From contig JAHIWS010000028.1 of the NCBI GenBank assembly GCA_018815925.1, forward strand, positions 1-56,236: 56,236 nt of DNA. Direction: 5' to 3'. A program made the position numbers and the translations under genes. Origin of the DNA: Nanobdellota archaeon (lineage in GTDB: Archaea; Nanobdellota; Nanobdellia; Pacearchaeales; GW2011-AR1). Within the stretch, counting starts at the first letter, position 1. Each line of letters begins with the position of its first letter. The notes under the pieces were generated by a model. That model did no database searches, was not told the DNA's origin, and worked only from the letters and a program-made list of their open reading frames with translations. Below are positions 16,082-24,064 of the stretch, piece by piece.

Positions 16082-16630
16082 ATGTCTGAAATTTATTCTC
16101 CTGAAGAAGATTCTTATTTATTATCTAGAGTAGTTAGTGATTATTGCAAAGAAAATAAAATTGAGAAAGTTATTGATATTGGATCTGGATTAGGTATTCA
16201 AGCTCAGACTTGTATTTATAATGGAGTAGACCCTAAAAATATAACTTTAGCAGATATAAATAAAGATGCAGTTAATTACCTTAAATCAAAATTTCCTAAA
16301 TCTCAAATAATACAATCAAATTTATTCTCAAATATCAAAGACAAATATGACTTTATAATATTCAATCCCCCTTATTTACCTGAATCTAAACATGATAAGG
16401 AACCAGACACAACAGGAGGAAAAAAAGGAGATGAATTAATAATTAGATTTCTTAAACAACTGAGAAGTCATTTAGCTTCTAAAGGAAGAGCATTATTATT
16501 ACTGAGCTCACTAACTCCTATGGTTAATGTTAATAATTATTTTAAAACTTATAAAACAAAATTAATAGCAAAAAAGAAATTGTTTTTTGAAGAACTTTAT
16601 GTTTGGGAGTTGGGTTGTCGATTTACATAA
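16082..16630 (+). CDS. HemK2/Mtq2-like protein-glutamine methyltransferase
   Basis: Class I SAM-dependent methyltransferase, 182 aa. The N-terminus IYSPEEDSYLL is typical of archaeal HemK2/Mtq2 proteins, which methylate the GGQ glutamine of release factor aRF1 with Trm112 as partner. VIDIGSGLGIQ (residues about 31-41) is the SAM-binding loop. ITLADINKDA provides the acidic ribose-binding residue. NPPYLP is the catalytic NPPY motif. LRSHLASKGRALLLLSS is the C-terminal sheet. No Trm112 is visible nearby. Substrate is inferred from the family. Confidence 0.85.
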   Translation: MSEIYSPEEDSYLLSRVVSDYCKENKIEKVIDIGSGLGIQAQTCIYNGVDPKNITLADINKDAVNYLKSKFPKSQIIQSNLFSNIKDKYDFIIFNPPYLPESKHDKEPDTTGGKKGDELIIRFLKQLRSHLASKGRALLLLSSLTPMVNVNNYFKTYKTKLIAKKKLFFEELYVWELGCRFT

Positions 16631-16812
16631 GAATCTGTTACCCCTTTAAAGAATTGAGATCCAACCCCAAATATACCTATATAATAAGCTGCAATAAAAT
16701 TACCTTCATCTAATCCAGTATTAAGAGTATCTCATATCCAATATAATCCTGCTAATATAGATAAACCTATTCCTATCTTTCCCCCTTCATTAATAATTTT
16801 TGCTAAACCCAT
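16597..16812 (-). pseudogene. Small membrane protein gene interrupted by in-frame UGA
   Basis: From ATG at 16812 the minus strand reads MGLAKIINEGGKIGIGLSIL, then AGLYWI, then TGA (16734-16732). It continues in frame as DTLNTGLDEGNFIAAYY, IGIFGVGSQFFKGVTDSYV and a stop at 16597. Both halves are hydrophobic and coding-like, forming a two-helix 71-aa protein if the TGA is read. TGA is a normal stop elsewhere in the window (mre11, metF, rrp41), so a nonsense mutation is the simple explanation. The distal end overlaps the convergent methyltransferase gene by 34 nt. Confidence 0.5.
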
Positions 16813-16845
16813 ATTAACTTAAAGAATTTTTAATATATACAGATC

Positions 16846-17673
16846 TCATCTCTTAATACCCTTCCATCCAAGAGGACCGAGTTTTTGAAGTTGCGGAAAT
16901 TGTTCTTCAAAAATAGGTTTTTGAACTTGATAAAAAATTCCAACAGGAATTTTTGTGTCTGATTTTATTTCATTGTAGTCAAATTCCTCTACCTTTTTCA
17001 TTGCTGCTTGAAAATCTTGTTTTTTATGCCCTGATTTTTGCAAATCATAAATTTTATTTTTGTATTTTAAGGTTTCTGGATGAAAAATTAAACAAGGTTG
17101 TAAAATTTCTATAAAACAAAATCCCTTATGTTTAAGAGCTTCTTTTATAACATTCTCTACTTGTTGAATGTCAGCAAATACTCTTGCAACAAAACTAGCA
17201 CCACTCGCAAGCATAAGTTTAATCGGATTTAATGGAAAAGTTTTAACCCCCAAAGGAGTTGTTTTATCTTTATAACCTATTTCAGTTGTAGGTGTTGGTT
17301 GACCTGTTGTTAATGAAAATACTTGATTATTGTGAACAATATAAATCCAATTTGAATTATATCTTGCAGAGTGTATAGTATGTTCTAATCCTTCTGCATA
17401 AGCATCACCATCTCCTGAAAAACCTAAAACACTAAGGTTTGGATTTCCCATTTTAAGTCCAAAACAAACAGGAGGAACTCTTCCATGCAGACTATTAAGT
17501 CCAGGAAGATTCAAATAATCAAAGATTTTAGCATGACACCCTATTCCAGAAACAATAACCATTTCATTTTGCTTTTTCCCACTATTTTCAAGGGCTTTTT
17601 TTACACCAGCAAGTATCATAAAATTTGGGCATCCAGGACACCATGTTGATTTCACATTTGTTGATATATTCAT
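16846..17673 (-). CDS. 2-oxoacid:ferredoxin oxidoreductase beta subunit
   Basis: Thiamine-diphosphate-binding subunit of a pyruvate/2-oxoglutarate-type ferredoxin oxidoreductase, 275 aa. WCPGCPNFMIL (residues about 11-21) is the conserved Cys-pair N-terminus. SGIGCHAKIFDYL and LHGRVPPVCFGLK precede the TPP/Mg site GFSGDGDAYAEG, and NNQVFSLTTGQPTPTT follows it. No separate ferredoxin-like delta subunit is visible. The other subunits are fused in the gene at 18357. Substrate cannot be set from sequence alone. Confidence 0.92.
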   Translation of the reverse strand: MNISTNVKSTWCPGCPNFMILAGVKKALENSGKKQNEMVIVSGIGCHAKIFDYLNLPGLNSLHGRVPPVCFGLKMGNPNLSVLGFSGDGDAYAEGLEHTIHSARYNSNWIYIVHNNQVFSLTTGQPTPTTEIGYKDKTTPLGVKTFPLNPIKLMLASGASFVARVFADIQQVENVIKEALKHKGFCFIEILQPCLIFHPETLKYKNKIYDLQKSGHKKQDFQAAMKKVEEFDYNEIKSDTKIPVGIFYQVQKPIFEEQFPQLQKLGPLGWKGIKR

Positions 17674-17718
17674 TTTAATCTTTTTTAGTTATGGGTTAAT
17701 ACTTCTTTTTATATCCTT

Positions 17719-18342
17719 TTAATTATTTATTTCTTTAAAAATTTCTGTTTTTGTTCCAGTAACTTTTAGTAGGGGATAAGGACAAGGGTCAGAGTGAAAA
17801 TTTCTTAAAATTTTTCCAGTTTTTTTAGAAATTTCATAATAACTATTATACTCACAAACCATGCCTTCATTTATAGGGTGATGAAATTCATTAACTTTAT
17901 AAGTATTATTCAGGTCTTCAATTGTGGTTGTAGTGTTTATTCCAAATCTTTTTCCATTGCTGGTTCCAACTTCTCCTTTTTTTGCCATTTTTAAAACAAA
18001 TTCAATAGCTTTTTTGATTTTTGGTGTTGGTATGAAAAAGCGCTTATTTTTAACTTCAATATTTCCTGGAAATTGACCAAAAAAATTAACATACTCAAAT
18101 TTTTCAGAAATAATTACATCAACATTATAAACAAAATTTTTCTTACTTTTGTTTTGAACAAAAATAACAGGCATCCCAAATTTAACACAAACTGTTTTAT
18201 CACTCATCTTAACTTTTATCTTAGTAAAATTTTTTATATTAAACCCTTTGATATTCTTTTTTAAACATTCTTCTCTAATTTTTTCTGCTGCAATTTTAAT
18301 AATCTTTTTTCTTCCAAATTTTTTAATTTCTTTGATTTTCAT
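17719..18342 (-). CDS. Unrecognised 207-aa protein inside the OFOR operon
   Basis: Basic, soluble, no signal or membrane segment. N-terminal helices (KKFGRKKIIKIAAEKIREEC), a central beta region (TVCVKFGMPVIFVQNK, VDVIISEKFEYVNFFG), a Thr-rich turn (RFGINTTTTIEDL) and a C-terminal part with three Cys and several His (VNEFHHPIN, VCEYNSYYE, FHSDPCPYPLLK). The Cys/His set could hold a metal. It lies 14 nt after the gamma-alpha subunit and 45 nt before the beta subunit, so it is likely co-expressed. No family recognised. Confidence 0.7.
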   Translation of the reverse strand: MKIKEIKKFGRKKIIKIAAEKIREECLKKNIKGFNIKNFTKIKVKMSDKTVCVKFGMPVIFVQNKSKKNFVYNVDVIISEKFEYVNFFGQFPGNIEVKNKRFFIPTPKIKKAIEFVLKMAKKGEVGTSNGKRFGINTTTTIEDLNNTYKVNEFHHPINEGMVCEYNSYYEISKKTGKILRNFHSDPCPYPLLKVTGTKTEIFKEINN

Positions 18343-18356
18343 AAAAATACTTGAAT

Positions 18357-19847
18357 TTAATTTAATCTTTTCTTAACCTCTAAATTTAATTCATCAGCTA
18401 AAAAAGGCCTCCCATCAAATCTTAAGATTTTATTTTTATCTTCAATAAAAATACCTGTTTTCTCTGTTATTAACTGCCCTAGTTGTGCGGTAGCATTATT
18501 TTCAATTAAAATTATATTTTTGTTTTTAAGAAATTTTAGAATTTCTTTTGGAAAAGGTTCCATATAAAGTATCTGTAAAAATTCTGTATCTAGTCCTTGA
18601 ATAGCATCTAAAATAGCACCTTTTGTAGAACCCCAAGATACAATTAAATTTTTAGAATTCTTTTTTCCAAAATTCTTATACTGGATAAATTTTTCTGCTT
18701 CTTTTTCAATATCCCAAACTTTTTTTAATCTTTCAATATTATTTTTTTCAATTCTTTTGCTATCCTCTGTTGATATTCCTTCTGAAGTAGATTCATAACT
18801 ATTAAACTTACCAAGAGAAATTGTTTTTTGAGATTTAATTATTTTTGGAATTTCTTTTAAACTATAAAAACTTTCAGCAAGATGTTTGTCATTTAGGACA
18901 ATACAAGGAATTTTGTATTTTTGTGAAAAATAAAATGCTTGATTTGTTAATTCCCTGCATTCTATTGGGTCACCTGGTGCAAGAACCATTCTTGGAAACT
19001 CTCCATGACCGGCATGTCTAGCTATATTTAGATCTCCTTGAGCAGTATAAGTAGGAACTCCTGATGCAGGTCCAGGCCTTTGTGCTAAATAAACAACTAA
19101 AGGTACTCCAGCAATACCAGCCATACTCAAACCTTCTGTCATTAAATCAAATCCTCCACCACTAGTACCAATCATTACTTTTGCCCCTGTAATAGCACTT
19201 CCTATTGCAGAATTAATAACAGCAATTTCATTTTCTGGTTCTAAAACAAGATAATTTTTTTCAATTTGTTTTTCTGCTAATTCTCTTAAAACAGGAGTTG
19301 CAGGCGTCATAGGATAAGCATAATAAACATCAAGACCAGATTCAATTGCTCCTTGACTAATTTCTTTACTCCCATTTAAAAAATAAATTTTATTTTTTTG
19401 ATTTTTAACATGACAAATATTTTTAGTTTCTTCTTCATAACCTAATTTAGCATTTTTTAAATTTTCTTCATACTTCTTTTTTAATTCTCTTAATTCTTGA
19501 TTTAAGGTTTCAAAATCTAAACAAAGAAGTTTAAATAATCTTCCGGCAAAATACATATTTTCATGTTTTCCATCTAAAATTATTCCTTCTTTTTTCATTT
19601 TTGTGCTATGAATCTTCTTAGTATTTTCATCTAAAGCAACTAAAACATCAATTTTAGAATCATTACTATGAATAGGAGAATCTGAAAAAGTCAAAACATT
19701 AAAATTATGCCCCCCTCTTATTAAGGATTGGTAATCTCTTGAGTAAAATACATAATACCCTTGTTTTACAAGTGCTTCTCCTAATATTTCCCCTAAAATA
19801 TTAGGGCCTTGTCCTGCTTGACCTCCAAAAAGAATATTATATCGCAC
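18357..19847 (-). CDS. 2-oxoacid:ferredoxin oxidoreductase gamma-alpha fusion
   Basis: 496 aa. Residues about 1-140 are the gamma domain (LFGGQAGQGPNILGEILGEA, FYSRDYQSLIRGGHNFNVL). After a charged linker, about 175-496 are the alpha domain (GAIESGLDVYYAYPMTPATP, EPENEIAVINSAIGSAITGA, GTSGGGFDLMTEGLSMAGIA, RPGPASGVPTYTAQGDL). Gamma-alpha fusion is common in archaeal enzymes of this family. It transfers electrons from 2-oxoacid decarboxylation to ferredoxin together with the beta subunit at 16846. First gene of the minus-strand run, divergent from mre11. Confidence 0.93.
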   Translation of the reverse strand: MRYNILFGGQAGQGPNILGEILGEALVKQGYYVFYSRDYQSLIRGGHNFNVLTFSDSPIHSNDSKIDVLVALDENTKKIHSTKMKKEGIILDGKHENMYFAGRLFKLLCLDFETLNQELRELKKKYEENLKNAKLGYEEETKNICHVKNQKNKIYFLNGSKEISQGAIESGLDVYYAYPMTPATPVLRELAEKQIEKNYLVLEPENEIAVINSAIGSAITGAKVMIGTSGGGFDLMTEGLSMAGIAGVPLVVYLAQRPGPASGVPTYTAQGDLNIARHAGHGEFPRMVLAPGDPIECRELTNQAFYFSQKYKIPCIVLNDKHLAESFYSLKEIPKIIKSQKTISLGKFNSYESTSEGISTEDSKRIEKNNIERLKKVWDIEKEAEKFIQYKNFGKKNSKNLIVSWGSTKGAILDAIQGLDTEFLQILYMEPFPKEILKFLKNKNIILIENNATAQLGQLITEKTGIFIEDKNKILRFDGRPFLADELNLEVKKRLN

Positions 19848-19947
19848 TTTATCACCATCAATTTTATATATTTAAGGATTTAATAAGTTTTAAAGTTTTG
19901 TTATATTACAAACTTTCTTTTTAAAACCTATGTATTATAAATAAAAA

Positions 19948-21108
19948 ATGGTTAGATTCGCACATATGGCAGACATACATTTAGGAGGATGGAAACAGCC
20001 AGAGCTCCAAAATCTTAATTTCCAATCATTTATAAAAGCAATAGATATTTGTATAAAAGAAAAATTAGATTTTATTTTAATTGCAGGAGACCTTTTTGAT
20101 ACTGCCTTTCCTGGAATTGAAATTCTTAAAGAAACTTTTGCACAATTCAAGAAACTTAAAGATTCTAAGATACCATGTTTCATAATAGCAGGGTCTCATG
20201 ATTATTCTGTTTCTGGAAAAACTTTTCTTGATGTTTTAGAAAAAGCAGGATTTTGTAAAAATGTGACAAAAATAGAAGAAAAAGAAAATGAGATTATCTT
20301 AAATCCCACAATTTATGAAGGAGTAGCTATTTATGGATATCCTGGAAAAAAATCAGGATTAGAAATACCAGATTTAAGGAGAATAAGGTTTAATGAATCT
20401 CCAGGTTTATTTAAAATTCTTATGCTCCACACAACTATTGATAAAGCAAAAGGAACTCTTCCAATTGATGCGTTAGAGATAGATAAAATTCCTGTAGCAG
20501 ATTATTATGCCTTAGGTCATTTGCATATTGATTTTCAATATGAAAATTTTGTTTATCCCGGTCCAATCTTTCCTAATAATTTTCAAGAACTAGAAGATTT
20601 AAACCACGGAAGTTTTTATATTGTAGATACAAATTCTCCAAATATGCTTAAAAAAATTGAAATCCCAATAAAAAAAACAATTCAGGTTATTGTTGAAATA
20701 GATAATGCTCTTAATGCAACTGAAAAAATAATGTCTTTTCTTAATGAAAAAGACCTTGAAGATAAAATTGTTCTTTTGAGAATAAAGGGAGAATTAAAAA
20801 AAGGAAAAATTTCAGATATAAACTTTCTTCAGATGGAGGAGTTAATTAAGAAAAAAAAGGCTTTTTTTTGGTTGAGAAATACCCACGATTTAAGGGTAAA
20901 AGAAGAAGAAATAGAAATAGAACTTGAAAATACAGAAAACATAGAAGAAGAGGTTATAAAAATTTATTCTGAAAAAAATCCCTCGGATTTTAACCAATTG
21001 ATTCCACAATTAATGAATTCTCTTTCAATAGAAAAACAAGAAGGAGAAACCAATGAAAATTTTAGCAAAAGACTTATAGAGATTGCCAATAAAGTTTTGA
21101 AATTTTGA
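19948..21108 (+). CDS. mre11: Mre11-type DNA double-strand-break nuclease
   Basis: Calcineurin-like phosphoesterase that trims DNA ends with Rad50; 386 aa. Motifs in order: FAHMADIHLGGWK (D-x-H), ILIAGDLFDTAFP (GD), IIAGSHDYSVSG (the usual GNHD is read as GSHD), MLHTTIDKA, and DYYALGHLHIDFQ (GHxH). A C-terminal Rad50-binding region follows. The Asn to Ser change in GNHD is notable, because that Asn is normally a metal ligand. The stop TGA is followed directly by rad50. Confidence 0.93.
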   Translation: MVRFAHMADIHLGGWKQPELQNLNFQSFIKAIDICIKEKLDFILIAGDLFDTAFPGIEILKETFAQFKKLKDSKIPCFIIAGSHDYSVSGKTFLDVLEKAGFCKNVTKIEEKENEIILNPTIYEGVAIYGYPGKKSGLEIPDLRRIRFNESPGLFKILMLHTTIDKAKGTLPIDALEIDKIPVADYYALGHLHIDFQYENFVYPGPIFPNNFQELEDLNHGSFYIVDTNSPNMLKKIEIPIKKTIQVIVEIDNALNATEKIMSFLNEKDLEDKIVLLRIKGELKKGKISDINFLQMEELIKKKKAFFWLRNTHDLRVKEEEIEIELENTENIEEEVIKIYSEKNPSDFNQLIPQLMNSLSIEKQEGETNENFSKRLIEIANKVLKF

Positions 21109-21125
21109 AAAAATGCTGTTTCCAA

Positions 21126-23171
21126 ATGATACTAAAAAAAATCACACTCAATAATATAAGAAGCTATAAAAATCAATCAATAGTTTTTCCAAAAGGATCT
21201 ACCCTACTTTCAGGTGATATTGGATCTGGGAAAACATCTATTCTTTTAGGGATAGAATTTGCACTTTTTGGTTTACAACCAGGCCAAAGAGGTTCATCTA
21301 TTTTAAGAAATGGAGAAGACCAAGGAAGGGTTATTGTTAAATTTGAGATTGATGGAAAAGAAATAATCATTGAAAAAACTTTAAAGAGAGGTAAAACAAT
21401 CTCACAGGATTATTGCTCAATAACTATTGAAGGATCTAAAAAAGAATTGTCTGTCACTGAATTAAAAAATAAAGTATTAGAGATTCTTAATTATCCTAAG
21501 GAGTTTGCAAAGAAGCAAAATCTTCTATATAAATTTACTGTTTATACCCCTCAAGAAGAAATGAAACAAATTATCTTACAAGATCCTGAAACTAGAATTA
21601 ACACTCTTAGGCACATATTTGGTATAGATAAATATAAGAGGATTTTGGAGAATATCTCTATTTTAACATCTAAACTAAGGGAAGAAAAAAGGATTAAGCA
21701 AGCTTTAATCTATAATTTAGAACAAGATAAATTGGTGGTTGTTGAAAAAGAAAATGAACTAGAGTCTAAACATTATAATCTCTCTTCAATTGAAAAAGAA
21801 CTTTTTTTAAAAACCGAAATCAGAAAAAAAATTCAAGAAGAAAAAGAGGAGATTTCTTTAAAAATAGATGAAAAAAAAACATTAGAAGGGGAAATAGCAA
21901 AAACAAATATAATGTTGTCTAACAAAAAAGAAACATCATTGAATCATGAAAGAATGGTGAAAAAATTGAAACTTGAGATAGAAAGTTTAAATGATCAGCA
22001 GTTTGAGGATTCAAAAATTAATGAATTAGAAATTCAAATTAGGTCTTTAAAGATTGAAAGGGAAAAATTAAATGAAGATAATTTAGAAGTTTCTTCCCAA
22101 ATTAGTTCTCTATTACTAAAAAATAAAGAATCTGAATTATTAAAAGAAAATTTAAAAAAAATAGAAATGTGTCCAACTTGTTTGCAAGATGTAGATTCAT
22201 CCTACAAAGCAAATGTATCGAATAAGTTAGATTCAGATATATCCGGGAATGTTTTTAAAATAAAAAATTTGACTTTGGAAAAAAACAAAATTTCTAATAA
22301 GATTTTTTCTTTAAAACAGAAAATATCAGAATGTGAAAAAATGCTCCAAGATTTTAAGATATTAAAAATAAGGTTTGAAAATTTTAAGGAAAAAGAAACT
22401 AGGATTACTGAATTAAGGAACCTAAATTCTTCAATTGAAAAAGATATATCTCTTCTAGAAGAACAATTAAGCTTTTTGAAAACTGCTGTCTTTCAATTAA
22501 ATAAATTTGATGGTTTATTTGAAGCAAAGAAAAGAGACCTAGAGGAGGCTTTGAATCAAGAAAGAATAGTTGAGATAAAAGTGGCAGAATTAAAAAAAGA
22601 AATAGAGGTTTTTTCTAAACAAATTGAAGAGTTAAAAGAGAAAATAAAAAAAACAGAGCAAATAAGAAAAGAATTAATTCAGATTTCAGAATTAGAGTCC
22701 TGGATTTCTCAAAAATTTGTTTTCCTTGTTTCCTTTATTGAAAGAAATGTAATGCTTAAACTTAAATCTGATTTTTCAAGATTATTTCAAGAATGGTTTT
22801 CTATGTTAGTTTCTGGAATTTTTAATGTGGGGGTTAGAGATGATTTTACTCCTATAATTGAGCAACATGATTATGAAATTGATTATGCTTATCTTTCAGG
22901 AGGAGAAAGAACTGCAATTGCTTTAGCTTATAGGTTAGCACTTAATCAAGTTATTAATTCACTCTTGAGTAAAATAAAAACTAAAAATTTTGTTATTCTT
23001 GACGAGCCTACAGATGGTTTTTCTGATCAACAATTAGATAAGATGAGGAATGTTCTTGAACAACTTAATGTGGACCAACTCATTATTGTAAGTCATGAGC
23101 AAAAAATAGAAAGTTTTGTAGAAAATGTGATTAGATTTGAGAAGAATCATGATGTTAGTAGGATGAGTTAA
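21126..23171 (+). CDS. rad50: Rad50-type SMC ATPase with zinc hook
   Basis: 681 aa from the ATG at 21126 (MILKKITLNNIRSY). A TTG 21 nt earlier is open but less likely. Walker A GDIGSGKTSIL near residue 33, Q-loop TVYTPQEEM, long coiled coil, zinc hook CPTC at about residue 348 in the middle, second coiled coil, signature LSGGERTAIALAYRLAL and Walker B FVILDEPTDGFSD, then SHEQ (switch His). Shorter than typical archaeal Rad50 (about 850-900) because the coiled-coil arms are reduced. It works with Mre11 in end resection. Confidence 0.93.
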   Translation: MILKKITLNNIRSYKNQSIVFPKGSTLLSGDIGSGKTSILLGIEFALFGLQPGQRGSSILRNGEDQGRVIVKFEIDGKEIIIEKTLKRGKTISQDYCSITIEGSKKELSVTELKNKVLEILNYPKEFAKKQNLLYKFTVYTPQEEMKQIILQDPETRINTLRHIFGIDKYKRILENISILTSKLREEKRIKQALIYNLEQDKLVVVEKENELESKHYNLSSIEKELFLKTEIRKKIQEEKEEISLKIDEKKTLEGEIAKTNIMLSNKKETSLNHERMVKKLKLEIESLNDQQFEDSKINELEIQIRSLKIEREKLNEDNLEVSSQISSLLLKNKESELLKENLKKIEMCPTCLQDVDSSYKANVSNKLDSDISGNVFKIKNLTLEKNKISNKIFSLKQKISECEKMLQDFKILKIRFENFKEKETRITELRNLNSSIEKDISLLEEQLSFLKTAVFQLNKFDGLFEAKKRDLEEALNQERIVEIKVAELKKEIEVFSKQIEELKEKIKKTEQIRKELIQISELESWISQKFVFLVSFIERNVMLKLKSDFSRLFQEWFSMLVSGIFNVGVRDDFTPIIEQHDYEIDYAYLSGGERTAIALAYRLALNQVINSLLSKIKTKNFVILDEPTDGFSDQQLDKMRNVLEQLNVDQLIIVSHEQKIESFVENVIRFEKNHDVSRMS

Positions 23172-23308
23172 AAAGAACATATAGATAAAGAGATAAAAGA
23201 TGGTTTAGAAAAAAAGTTTGATTTACATGTTTTTAGGTAATAGACCTGAAAATGGAATCATCTCAAAATTACCAACCGCTTATGCACCAATGAACTTAAT
23301 CCGAAAAC

Positions 23309-23316
23309 TTTAAATA
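23309..23316 (+). promoter_or_regulatory. TATA box of psmB
   Basis: TTTAAATA preceded by the purine-rich CGAAAAC (BRE-like), about 50 nt before the psmB ATG, implying a leader of about 25 nt. The remainder of the 193-nt gap after rad50 holds a short frame (EHIDKEIKDGLEKKFDLHV) without a start, and nothing else I can support. Confidence 0.4.
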
Positions 23317-23364
23317 CCTTTTATTTCATCATATAAAGTGTAAGATCATTCTGTTCTAATTAAA

Positions 23365-24027
23365 ATGGATCAAGAATTAAAAAATTCAATTTTGAAAACA
23401 GGTACTACAATTTTAGGAATTGTTTGTAAAGATGGAGTTGTAATGGCTTCAGATAAACAAGTGACTATGGGAAGAAATATTGTTGGAAAAAAAGATTTTC
23501 AAAAAACCTTTTTAATTAATGATTATCTGGCAATTTCTGTTTGTGGAGGCGCTGCAGATGCTCAAAAATTAGTAAAAGTTATTGCTGCAGAACTTAGACT
23601 TAAAGAACTTAGGTCAAAGTCTCGACCAACAGTTAAACAAGGAGCCTCACTTACAGCTTCTGTTACTTTTTCAAATGTTAGACAAATGTCAATGATTCCA
23701 AGTATAGTGGGGACTTTAGTTGCAGGATATAATGAAGATGGCTCAACAGAATTATACTCAATTGGAGCAGATGGGACAATAGATATAATAAAAGATTATG
23801 ATGCAAATATGGGTTCTGGAATGCCTTTTGTTTTAGGGCTCTTAGAAAGACAATATAAAAAAGATATGAGTTTAAAAGAAGGCATCGAACTAGCTAAAGA
23901 ATCTTTAAAATCTTCTACACAAAGGGATGTTGGTTCTGGTTATGGAATTGACATTTTTACCATAACAAAAGATGGAATTAAAAAAGTGGTTGACCAAACA
24001 ATAACATCTGAATTTAAAGACAGGTGA
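23365..24027 (+). CDS. psmB: Proteasome beta subunit
   Basis: Catalytic inner-ring subunit, 220 aa. A 13-residue propeptide ends in KTG, and cleavage exposes Thr14, the nucleophile (TTILGIVCKDGVVMASDKQV). The catalytic Asp is in ASDKQ, and the Lys aligns with QK in DFQKTFLI after a one-residue insertion. SGMPFVLGLLERQYKKDMSL and STQRDVGSGYGIDIFTI are typical C-terminal blocks. The alpha subunit is at 12223. Confidence 0.95.
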   Translation: MDQELKNSILKTGTTILGIVCKDGVVMASDKQVTMGRNIVGKKDFQKTFLINDYLAISVCGGAADAQKLVKVIAAELRLKELRSKSRPTVKQGASLTASVTFSNVRQMSMIPSIVGTLVAGYNEDGSTELYSIGADGTIDIIKDYDANMGSGMPFVLGLLERQYKKDMSLKEGIELAKESLKSSTQRDVGSGYGIDIFTITKDGIKKVVDQTITSEFKDR

Positions 24028-24064
24028 TTTATACAGCTTATATATTTTATGTTAATAATATAAA

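Noticed and set aside
16597-16812. Evidence for a genetic code with UGA as an amino acid
   Set aside because: Several intact genes in the window end in TGA, including mre11, metF and rrp41.
21105-21125. TTG start giving seven extra residues on Rad50
   Set aside because: The ATG at 21126 begins exactly at the conserved MILKKITLNNIRSY and follows the mre11 stop without overlap.
23172-23240. Readthrough extension of Rad50 (EHIDKEIKDGLEKKFDLHV after the TAA)
   Set aside because: The Rad50 C-terminus is already complete and the frame has no start; probably a decayed fragment or chance.
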